Assembly: GCA_963978905.1 (NCBI GenBank)
Contig: OZ022260.1
Span: 20,138,334 to 20,202,333 of the forward strand
Origin: Trichostrongylus colubriformis
Lineage: Eukaryota; Nematoda; Chromadorea; Rhabditida; Trichostrongylidae
Direction: 5' to 3'
DNA: 64,000 bases
The notes under the pieces are model-generated. The model searched no databases. It was given only the letters and a program-made list of their open reading frames with translations, and was not told the origin of the DNA. This document shows, piece after piece, positions 34,100-46,100 of the stretch. The position numbers and the translations under genes are program-made. Numbering within the stretch: the first letter of the stretch is position 1; each line of letters starts with the position of its first letter.

Positions 34100-37000
34100 G
34101 TCCCCACCGGCTCCCTTAGTCAACGCATCAAACTTCGAACACAGGTATGAATTTGCATTATCCTTCTTGTCATTCGGATATTCGTTTAGATTTATATTTT
34201 ACATCCATTTATATTTTGTGTTTTATCTGCTTTCTGTTACGCTGCTCCCAGTAACCAGCCTTAATCTTGCAAATGCGGAAAGAATAACAAGAAACAATAA
34301 TCGATCGAAGCGTTCGTGCGAAAAATACACCGCCTCGAAAATTTGTATAATCTTATCGTATAATCTATTGGCCGCGGTAGTGTCGTTAATCTGAGTTCAC
34401 GGTTGCTCGACGTCCCGCCCGTCGATATATTATATGTGAGTACAGGGCAGATCCTCAGAATAGCTTAGCATAGCACGGCTGCTCTTCTCCTCGGTTCGGT
34501 ATGAGAGTGCGACCGGTGTCGCGCTCATTGTCAGGGTGGGTTGTAGAGTCGGCTGCAGTGAGCCAGCACTGAAGGGACAGCGTGCGGAACTTCCTGTATT
34601 GTCCCTACTGATCCACACTTGAGAGCAATAGAGGTGAAAAAAGTAGGGAATGGAGACAACCGCAGATAAGCTTGGACAGTGCATGATGCTTTACTATTTT
34701 ACTGGGGTTGAGGAGCACAAGCGTTGGCCCCAAGAGGAGTACAGTCCATTTCCGGTATGGCGTGACCCAAGCGGCGAGAGTGAGAGTGTGTGGCGGGGTG
34801 AGAGAGTTTAATACACTCTTCAAGTCCGTAGGCTACGCCCTATCAAGCACTCCGAAATGGACTGTACAAGCGTTGGCAGAAACAAGGAGTATGGGAATTT
34901 GCTGACCTAAAAGAGACTCGCTCGTTTCGGTTAAGGCTGCCGTATCCGAAGTCAAAAAAGGATGCTCAGTACGAGAAGTTGTGGGAAGTCATCCGGCTGA
35001 CTGAAGCCCGACCACGAGGCTCAAGACACAAGAGTGATAAAAATCGGGAGAGCAACGCCATTATAAGAGGATTGTTGGTAGCACTAATACTTCGAAGGGC
35101 TTCTGAATGAAGAGTTCCCTGTAGAGACCCTTCCTTTTCTAGCAACCACAGCTATCCACAGAGCTGCCGATCCATGCAGCCAATAGAGGGCGTTCCCCTG
35201 GAGTAGAGTATCCCCTGGTCATTGAGGTGGTAAAACGCTGGAGGACTTTTTTTCACGCCGCAGCAAATCGCCGCAACGACTTCCCACCAGTGATGCAAAG
35301 GAATGATGTCCTTCCAACAAACGTGTTATGTGCCTTTGAAGATACGCATTTTACCAGTTGTGGACTCATTTGCATCTTACGATTTTTAATGTTAACTTCG
35401 TGGGAGATACATAAGGTGTTCATAAGGTGTTCCGACCACAGATATCCACGGCTAGACGGAGAGACCTGTTAACCGACGCTGACTCTGAAACAGAACTCAT
35501 GGACGCTTCGTCATTAACTTCTACAACCGCAGAATAAATTGATGCAATAAATTCCGACCGCCAAACCAAGCGCTGTTTTGACATTTCTTTACCAACAGGT
35601 GATTTTCTCATGATCCTTCAAGAAGAAGTTATGGCTTTTTCAGGGATGCGTCTATACCTATGACACCACCGTAGTCTTAAAGCAGATCCGCATTTGCACT
35701 GCTTCAATTTTAAAGTTATAACATCGGTCTCATTTCATTGTTAGCTGGTTTGATTGACGTGTGAATAGAGACAAATCACGAGAGAGTTCTTTCATCAGGT
35801 ATTCCGGAAGAAGAGATCCATGCTTCCGAACGCCTTTATCGCACTGGGTACTTTAAGAAGCAGCGAACACCACAAAGCAGCAGTAACTTTCAATAACTCC
35901 ACATTTATTAAGAAAGGACTTTCTTCAAATAAGAATACTGTGCATCTCTACTACTTCTTCGATGAATCAGGGGTGAAACGAGTCTTTCCAAACGAGGTTC
36001 TTGTTATAAGCGAGTGCTGGCGCTCACATTTAATTCGACGCCTAAAGTACTACAGTAAGTGGTTCACCTTTCTGTGTTTTCAATATTTCTTGGATGATTC
36101 TTGCTGGTCTCATATGTTATGTGTAATTATTTCACTGCATTACTATTTTCGGTGCATCATTGAGCACTTTTTTGAGTGTAATTGTACTTTGTGAATCATT
36201 TCATCCAGTTCCACGTTGGCATTGGAGCGTTGTTCTTTCAGGGTGTAATGGTTTCCTCTCTACTTTGGATCTTTTAAGAGCATTGGCGCGTTGTTCTTTC
36301 AGGGTATAATAGTTTCCTCTCTTTTTGGATCTTTCAAGACATAGCTCCTGAAGCAGTTTATCATGCACGACAGTTTGTAATTGTAACCTTATCAGTTTCG
36401 GTTTATTCGTTGGTCCAGAATTTAGATGTTTTTGACTGTTTGATGGTGTCCCTTCTCTAACATCTTTCTTGAAAATAGTCTTAGTGTTGTCAGTATGAGT
36501 ATTGATGGGGATATATTTCCTGTTGGGGTCGCCGGGTCATTTAAAGTGGGGAGGGGGAGACGCAAAATTTTTAGTGACGTCGGAGCTCCTTGCCCTCTAT
36601 GCGTTGGCTAAAGCAGATGAGACAGTTGCTTTGGCAGATGCTTTTTCGTGTAGGAGGGAGGGATATGACTTTCAGCCTAAGCCTAGGGAGTGAAGGAGCT
36701 TGAACACCGGTGAATAGTTTCGTCCCCCCGTACTCCTCACTTTACCTGACTTTAGTCGCCTTTTCATGGAAAGTGGATGAGCCATTGTTTATAGCTCCCT
36801 CTTAAGGACCAAAATATTTATTCGTTGAAAGCTTTTTTCCACTCTAAAAGAGTAGCCTGCTCAAAAATTTGCTCGGATGATTGTGCTGCTACGCCTTCCA
36901 TGTCGTTTTTATCCGAGATTATTTAATGAAGTACAGAATATGATTATGAGCTACTCTTTCCTCTAATTTTCTATTAACTACACATTAACTTTGTTAAAGT

Positions 37001-37165
37001 AGTCCAGCTTTTATCGAAAAAACCTGTTCGTTAGCTTTTCCGTGTAGATATTTAGATTTCGACGGGCCATATGTGCTGGTTTCTTAATTTTGTAACAGTG
37101 ACGGAAACAAATTCTATCTACTGCTGAAATCCATGTTTTGCAGCATTTTTTATGTTATATACTTT
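34100..37165. other. Intergenic stretch upstream of sec-12
   Basis: No gene recognised. An open stretch at 35,799-36,060 follows a TTTCATCAG acceptor-like site, but no partner exons were found. Near-duplicate blocks (CATTGGCGCGTTGTTCTTTC / GCATTGGAGCGTTGTTCTTTC, 36,222-36,330) form a tandem of about 65 bp. The sec-12 promoter should lie here; no distinct motif stands out. Confidence 0.5.
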
Positions 37166-37175
37166 CTTTTCAGGG
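37166..37175 (+). promoter_or_regulatory. Probable spliced-leader acceptor before the sec-12 ATG
   Basis: CTTTTCAG followed by GG and then ATG at 37,176. A strong 3' splice site 2 nt before the start codon, with no matching upstream exon seen, is the usual look of a nematode trans-splicing site. An ordinary 5'-UTR intron is the alternative. Confidence 0.6.
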
Positions 37176-40100
37176 ATGGGCTCAGGCTCATCAAAAGCCG
37201 AGCCTCCAGTGGTTGTGACTTCAAAAATACCACTGTTCTGCCTGAAGAAATTGGGTCCACGACATGTACTGGTTGCAGGAGGAGGTGGTGAATCAAAAAC
37301 CGGTGTACAGAATTTAATACAGGTGCGCCTCATTTCAACTGCGTAATTTTCTGCTTCAATCCTCTCAACATAACTTTCCGTCGACGACCGTTGGAAGGTT
37401 GGGTTTCGCTTTTCCCAGATGAAGTTCTAGTGCGTGCTATACATATGGATAGTGTTTTTCTTGCAAGTTAGGTAGCCTGCTCTGAAACTATGTATTTCAT
37501 GAAGTATCGCGATGATACCCGCTTCATACTCAAATGTTTCATCTCATAAAGCTTTCTCAAATTCATTGCAGAATTTTTCCGTGGTAATTCGATAAGATGA
37601 GATCCTTAGGTGGACAAGGAACACTTTACGCTTCTTCTCGTTTGTATTGGAGATGATACATTATTGCGTACCTTTTCAGACTTATCTCTTAACGTACGGG
37701 AATAGAAAGAATCCTAAATGTCCGACACCAATGAAAGCAGTTCTGGTTGACACGGTACTAGTTTTCATTTTGTTTGGAATCCCTTATGGTTATTTGCCTT
37801 TTTAAGATAGATACAGACATATATGCAACCATGAATATGGATGTCGTGTGTTGCTCAAATCCTGAAAACGGGAGGTATCTTATAGCCGCCGGTCATGGCC
37901 AGGTGGGTCGTTTTTTCACTTTGATTTGTTTATTTCATTTTCGTTTGAGAATAATATTGTTGTGGCGTAGCAAATTCGCGCAGTTACCTTTATTATCTCA
38001 GTTATATTCGTGGCATTTATCCTTCATGAGAGGACATCATTTTTTTTTACCGTTAGAGATACCTCTATCGGTTCCCTCCATGTTTAGCTAGGGAAATCCC
38101 TTTCGAATTCTCACTTGATAAGCAACATTTTCGAATTTATTCTTGTGGCATGATGGTCATGGTGATACCAATTCCTTTGTGGTACAAAAATTCGTCTGAA
38201 ACCGCATGCTTTCATCGAAAATGCGATTTGTCATGGCTAGCAGTCTTTCAGAAAAATACTCTCACATGTTATCTGCTGCTTTCAAAGCTATCGCTGATAA
38301 AGGGAAATTCTGTTTTGTTCATAGAAAATAATATAGAAAATCGTATTAGCACTGTGCTTAGTGCGCATGGAGCCTCAAACTTAAGTTGAAAATAGTGGCC
38401 TCTCCTTCCTATTTCCGGCGAGTGGGAGTTTTACTGGTGTGGTGAACCCAACATCATATGAATGGCTACCATTATATGACTGAGGTTTTATCTGTTTCAT
38501 AATAAAAGCCACATTGAGAACGTGAGTACCCTTTATTCAAGATTACGCCAGTGACTCACCATTTTATCATGCCAAACTGTTCGCTTGCTGTTGAGTCTCT
38601 GCAAGCGTTTCATGTTGCAGTTTTTCCTCAGTTTTCATTCTTACACTATTTTCACCATTGTTGTTGACATTTAGGCTGAGATGTTCAGTTTTCTTGGCTT
38701 TTCTTCGTTTGCTGCGCCGAAATATTTTTTAAATGAAGTTTAACACTGGAGTTGCGATTGTGCTGAGAAGAAGCGCGAGTACGTGCACATTGACATTAGT
38801 ACACTATCTTTTGTTCAGTATTGTGATGTGTACGAGACTACGGGTCACGGTGTAGGAAAAGATTCTGCTAATGAGGATGTTCTGAAATTCAACATAAAAT
38901 TGGTTGGAAGACTGACAACATCGGAAAAGGTGGAATCTTTCCAGGTGAGCTTTACAGGTTTATAGCAGTGCAATACACTCTATCCATTGATATATCACAC
39001 CCCCCCCCCTCCCTCCGTAGACCCACAAAGCCTTTATTTTATCGACATTTTTCCTAAGATTCTATTTGAAGGACGTATTGTTTATGCTTTTATTCCATGT
39101 CTCAATTTGTTTTACCATAAAAATGATAATTTCATTTCTCGAAAAAAATCTTGTGAAATCTCTCGGTCTTGGGAACACCCTTTCCCTCGTGCATTGAAAC
39201 TGCCATTATTGAATATATGTATTTTTATCAGAAATGTGTGCGGTTTGATCGCTCCACAGCTGGGAAGCGGGTTGTCACAGGAGGCGAAGATGGGCGGATT
39301 CGCGTGTGGAATGCACAGGCGCTGGTTGAAGATCGGGTTCGTTGAAATTTGTATTGATCTCTTCGTGTTTGAGATAGCGGCTGCGCTTTTGCATTCACTG
39401 CTTACGCAGTTTGTAAGTGCCACTTCCACCTAATGTTTCAGAATCCGGAGAAAGTACACGAGCCAGTTTTGGATTTTGAAGCCCACAAATCTGATGTTTT
39501 TGACATTGATGTGGCGGCGGATGGACGAATTCTTATGTATGCGCTGAAAGATTTGCTTCTCCACATACTAATTTTTTTTACTACCGAGAGATGTCAATAA
39601 TTCCAGTTCCGTTGGACATGATGGTTCTGCCAAAATGTGGGACATGAGTCTCGGAACTCTGATCAGAGAAGTACCGCAGCCTACTGAATGTGCAGCAGGA
39701 TATAAGGTGTACCCAAAATATTTTCAAGATTAATATGGTTCAGCCGGTTACTGCTCGATATGTTTTAGGCACGATCGATCAGATGTACATCACTGGGAAA
39801 TGGTAGCAACCTAGTTTTTGTCGCCGCATATAATGCAGTCTCTCTTACTTCCAAACGAAAATCATTCCTGGCGTTGTGGGCGTATAGCCGAGAAAAGCAA
39901 GCCCTTCGAACAGTTGTCGTACGAAGCACAGGTCAAGGAGATGTGAGTATTGCCGTGATACTGTCATTCAGTTAGTTCTTTTCAACGAACTGTTCTCATA
40001 GAATTTACATTATACATTGTAATTATCATTCCGTTACATATTTTCATTGTACAATAGCTCATAGCCCTTCGGCCCCTCTATAGCAACCATTTTGTAGGAA

Positions 40101-43100
40101 GCCCTTTGGGACCGGTATTTTCTGAAAAGAAAACTTGTTTTCCGTCGAACACCCTCCTTCAGAGCTCTCTCCACAGCGGTATTGCCTTTCTCCACAGATT
40201 GTCATTCCGGGTGTAACTCTGAAACAGAAATCGTGATGAACTTACGCTCAGAGAGATTTCATATATAGAATATGGTTTCTTCCTCTCAACTTAGTGGGGG
40301 ATCATAGTCAGTGAAGGCAAGTGCAATATTCCGCGCAAAAATTCGAAATTTCGAAGTCTCATGAACGTCCCCCAGAGGTCATTCCGAAACGTCTTGGGCA
40401 CTCATGAAGAGATGAGCAGAGCGTGGGGGCTATCGAAAGAAACATTCAAATGGTTGAAGTGAAGTGACACGTGAAATTCAGTGAATAAAGAATTAACCCC
40501 TCACATCAACTTCAATATAGATCATAATCTGTTATTTCTACATTAGATGCAGTTGTGAATTTACGATTGGATTTGAAATGAGCTATTTTGTGTTTGAATG
40601 CATTTTCTACTCTTTTCGAAACTTCCGTGAGACACGAGGCATATTTAGCGCTTCGAGAGGCATCGGATTACGTAATTTCGCGATGCGTTCAGATGATGAG
40701 TCTTGTGAGAATAAAAAAACTCCTTGTTATGGCTACATGTTTTCATTTACGTAGTCTCCTGTGGAGCGAGACATTACCATTCAAAAAAATTTAAACAGGA
40801 TGTGTAACAACCTTTCACCAACAGTCTCATGCAAATCATAGTTTTAAAATGTTCATTGTAACGATTGATGTATTATTGTAAATCTTTAGGGTGTATCGTC
40901 TCTTTGTGTGAGTTCCTGTGGAAATTTCACGGGTGTAGGGAGCATGGGAGGCAGTGTGTATATATTCGACACTCATGAAATGAGAGAACTGATAGCGTTC
41001 AAGGTGGGCAGAACTTCAAAACGCTAACCTCATTTGCTTTAAATTTTGCCTTCCGGCTGCATGATGGCTCACGAAGGCTAGTAGTATCTGTTTGTGAAAA
41101 GCTTTGCTGGTGATGTTATTTCTATTTAGGAAACGCACGGTATTTTCGTGACCGCTGTGGAGTTTCTTGATCGAACTGCATCAGATATCACATCCCTTGT
41201 GCAACAACCAGTTAAGGGTACTTCTCGTAAAATTCCAGGACCTGCTGCTGTAGCACGCGCCTCGTTAATATCTCTCAGTGCCGACCAAACAATTCAGGTG
41301 ATCATTCCTGGTATTTTGATAGTTTTGCTCTTTTTTGTCTACAGAAAAGTTAATCTATGGACCTTGATTGGCTAGCGGGGTTTTTGCCGACATAAAAGAG
41401 CCGGTGTTTCACTGATGCATTGCTTAGATGTTCATTATCTCAGCTCAGCCCAACAGGATGAGTTCGAGTATCCACTAGTGGAGAGCATAACCGTGTGAGA
41501 TATGCCGTGAGTTTGTGACATGTGGCTGTAAACCACGATCTCTACATGACCAAACCGGTCTCGTCTCATCCAATTCTCATGTCATTAAGGAGCGTAAGAC
41601 CTTGGGGGTGTGTATGAACGTGGCTAGTTCGCTCCGAGTACTGCCATTGCATTTTCCCGCCCGTGCACACATTTGCATGCAAACCGGTGTACGCACTCTG
41701 GCACACTATACCCTTTCAGAAGAATTAGGTCACGTTCACACTTTGCGGTGCCCGCGGGCGGCAGGGCGTGGCTGCGTGTCTCTGCTTTTCCCCTGTCCCA
41801 TCCTGTCTCCTTGCCTGCGTCGCCTATGCATCTCCTCCGTGCCATTTTCCCTCGCTGCCTGTGAACGCAGCCACAGTCTGCTGACACAAAGTATGAATGC
41901 GCTCTTACTCAAGCGGCGTAACTTTCTGTCTTTTGCGCGGTTGCTATTTGTGTGAGATGCTCACAATGCATATATTGATGTTTAGAGTTTAGAAGAATGA
42001 TGTGTCTTCAAAATTGTATTTCTGGAAGTCATCCTCTCTGACTAGGTGCTTATTATGGAGAATGACTTCCATAAACATTTAAGATTCCGACTCTCGCGAC
42101 AGTTCCCTGAAACCCTATCGGGTAACTCTGTATGTAATTTTCTCATGTGGGGAGAGAGGGGATATGAATGTTGGCATGTGCCTGAGGGGATAGGAGCTCC
42201 GGGGTCGGTGAAATGAATGCCATGTGCATGAACTGCTTTCTCTTGTGAGAAGTGGTTCACTCACGCGGAGCTCCTTCCCTTTACCTAGGCTTAGGCTCAA
42301 AACTAATTTGTTGTATACCTTTTTTAAACTAGTGAATGTAAAGGAAATGGATATGATTGAAAATCGACAAACTAAAATCCTAAAAATGGATTGCAGTTAA
42401 GTACAATTTAAATGAAAAACAGTGATTACACAGAAAGTGGGGTCAAATTCTGTTAATTATTGTACGGAAACTACACTTGAGATCCTTTTTGGACTCCACG
42501 AACGCAATATATTTGAAAAAAAAAATGACACAAGGGAAGTGAAAAGAGTTCTTGTCCATTTTGTTCACTCAAAGCTCTGATCCAAAGGTGCTAATGTAGC
42601 TGGGAGGACACTCCATTGCGCTTGGCGTCCATCGTTTTTTGCCCATGTCTCAGTATAAGCTTTAGTTGAGGATAAATTCTCACCTCTCAACTGAGGCTCT
42701 CGAGGAGGTACACAAGTCAAAAACCTGATGATTATAGTATGTATCAAGTGGGGGACAAGTGTGTAAACGAGTTCCTCCTAACTGCAGCATTCGAAAGTTC
42801 GAAATTGCTCAAGAAAGCCTCACAACCCATGAGGATTGGAAACTCTTCGTCAAGTGACTCAAAATATGACTGCGATACTTCACCGTATTTCCATACAGCA
42901 CGTATGCAAAGCCAACATTACAAGCTGGAAAGTTGCCTGTTAACAAATAACGGACGGTGCGCCACATGGTTACTCCCGACATTTAAAATTATTTTTCTTC
43001 TAGTTTTATAATATTTGCAAATAACCAATTATACACGCATACACTACGAGTATTGAGAATAACATATGTTTCCAGGACCGGTACAGCGTAAATTTTCAAC

Positions 43101-46100
43101 AAACATTACGCGAGTAACTTCAAATGCGATCCTTTCTAGTTGTGCAAACAAATGACAACAATTGTTTTTGTTACAATCAACAATCCATTAGAATCCATAG
43201 GCTCCGATTTTGTTCCCGAGGTACACTTCTTTCCCATTTGAAAAATCTCGCGCTCATCTTACTACTCGAAATGCATGACTTTTCTGCAGTAGTATATAGG
43301 TAGAGAGAAGTACCGTGATACCACAACACAGTGATGACCTTTTTATCAGTAGCAACTGCACAAAAAAAGTCACAACAATGACTAAATTGATAAGAATCGA
43401 AAAAAGATTTGATAAAATCGCGCTCGCCCACTGGCAATCCCGTCAAAAACGCCGCCGTCCGTTATGGGTTACGTGACCATGTGGCGCACCGTCCGTTATG
43501 GGTTAATCACAAGGTTAGCTCTCGTTGAATCTGAACAACAACGGAATAGGTGGCGCTCCAAAGGTCTCAGGGTTATGGGAAGCTGTTCCCTCTTCTACAT
43601 AGGCCCATCTCTTACTTTCTTTTTCCACCTATAAAAAATGGTAGGGTGCAAGGACGGAGTAGGATTGATTGTGAAGCTTCGACCAATCTTTTTGTTTGAG
43701 AAATGTGGCAAGCGGCCTGAGCTGGTGTAGTGACAGGTGACATACACCCCACTCTTATGGTGCAGGTATCAAATCCCGCATCAACGCTCGCCCAGGCCAA
43801 CCAGGCCTTCCATCCCTTCGAGGTCGGCAAATTGGTACCAGATTCGTCTGGAAGGATAAAAGCACTGACTTGTACATTGGCTGGCCACCGCAAGTCATTG
43901 TATAGGCCACATCACATTCACCAGCCATCACGATTCTGAATGGAACTAGAATGTGCGGCGCATCCCAGGAAGGGATTGATTAACGCCAAAAACTTTATCC
44001 TTTATCCTTTTGATGTGGCTAGCTATGGTATTACTATGACTATGATTCGGTTTGTAGTTCTAGAAGACAGTGGGTTTTTGGGCTGAGGCAAATTCCGAGT
44101 AAAGAGGGAAATGACGTGCAGGGAATGTAATGCGCATTCATGCTCACTTCCAGTTTTGGAACCTGGCAAGGAATGTTTCTTCTGTAAATACTGTCTTACG
44201 GTCGATATTTTTACCGTGTAATGTTTCCCGTGTAATGTTTTGTTTGTTTGTTGTTTATACAGATCCCGATCAGTAATTGAATTTCCATCTAGTTTCGAAC
44301 TGACGTTGGTATCCAACGTGGAATTAGGGAACAAAAGCCTCACTAACGTGGGATTGACTTCCGTCCGAGACCGAAGCTTTTGCCTATGACTGAGCATACT
44401 TGTAGGAGCTGTGCTTATTGAAGCATTGCATTCCCCAGAGCATGCAGAACAACCTGAGAAAGGGTTGACCCTAATTAAGAACCTATCATGGTTTCGCATT
44501 CTGACCTCTGAAGTGGCAAAGCACCAAATCCTGCGTATCCCGAACCACTCGTACCGATGAGAAGAAATCACTAAGATGCTGTTTGGGGGGGGGGGGGGGG
44601 GGAGCCAAATTTACGTTCTCTCTTTCTCCACGTTAATACTTTCCTGCTATTACATTTCGTGGGAATAGAGCACTTCGTTTCTGCATTTGCATTTCGTACA
44701 CGTAGTAGGCAGCATTTCCATTGCTTCCTATCACGTGTGCAAAACGCAACTTTGCGCTATACACGAATGTTACGTCATACTGTATCTCTCTCCCAACCCA
44801 CATTGACCCGTGCTTGGTTGCTTCACAAATTGTGCAAGTTCGTGCAAGTTCGGTAGTTGAAAATTGTGGTATGATTGTATACATATTCAAGATCAAGAAT
44901 TCGCTCAATGGAAGCTGCTTCCGACGGGTGGGCCGGATATACAGCGCGTTTCATAATTATAAGGTCACCCCCAAATTTTCGGTTTCAGAACACACAGCCA
45001 GCCGAAATTTTTTTAAGTATTTTTAACTGATTCTTCACCACAGAAAATCCTTCCATACTAGTTTTGATGACATTACCTTTTAGCCCGATATTTCTATGAA
45101 TATTTTCTGATTTTTGTGCCGTTTCATAATTATAAGGTCACCCTGATGAAAGAGAAGATTTGTCAGAGTTAACAGCGCATGCGAAGGAGCTCATAATCTA
45201 TGGTTCCCTCCTGTTTAAGGACGACATTAACCAGCCGTTTGGGGAAATAGAAACAAAATTTCGAAGAGCCTTACCACAGATATTGTTCCAGTCTTCAACA
45301 ATTGCCTCTTTCAGCAGCTATACTTCCCAGAATTGGGGATTATTGGGGTTAATATTTGAGGCGATGTCTTCCAGATCTCCCCAGTAGAGCTGAGACACAG
45401 ACCACATGTTATCTATGGCTGGAGGTCCGTATATTGGAACTTCAACCGCAATTCCGTTGAATGACCTGCGTGAACAACAGCATCGCCCCACCTGGAGACG
45501 CATTTATGAGGAGGCGGTCGGCTCCAAGAAACGCCTGATTTATTCATGTGATCTTCTAACAGCCTCTGGAGTCCATTCAGCAGGTTTCGAAAGCAAGGTT
45601 CGATGCAACCTCATTGCCGAAAACCACTTAGGCCATCACCCTTCTCCCACAAAAATTGCGGTTCTGGTAGATCGGCGCACTTCTCAGACCAAGCTAGTAC
45701 TACCTCTACCCGTCAGCACCATACAAACAGAGTATTTTCAGACTCAAAAGTGCAATTCGGATGCAATTATTCGCATGCAGGGTGCAACTGCTATGCAAAT
45801 TCAGTTTCGTTCAATCCGTGCTCAAGAACAACTTTATGATTTGAAGTCGTTCCGCCTTATGGTGTGCTGTAGGCCTCGGAAAGTACTTCATTATTTCTCC
45901 AGTGATGCTTCTGCTCTTCCTCGCTGCTGTACACGCTGTGGTTCCAGACTAAAAATGGTTTAACTACAAACAAATCTGGTCCATGGAGGAGGGTGTAGGA
46001 AGTGGCCCCCACAATCCTTTCCTCGTTAATGATAATAATCTCACGTGGGAATCCAGAGCCTTAAAAACATCTGAAGACACCGAATCTCTCAAATGTCATC

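Noticed and set aside
35799..36194. Open stretch after a TTTCATCAG site, in one frame reading IPEEEIHASERLY, reminiscent of a TGF-beta propeptide
   Set aside because: Only a few residues resemble the family. The frame closes soon after and no mature cysteine-knot exons were found.
41515..41955. 146-codon frame in the last sec-12 intron
   Set aside because: Low-complexity, overlapped by frames on both strands, no domain and no splice signals joining it to sec-12.
45406..45963. 185-codon plus-strand frame
   Set aside because: Lies antisense to the decayed Tc1 transposase inside the 1,560-bp element; better explained as its shadow.
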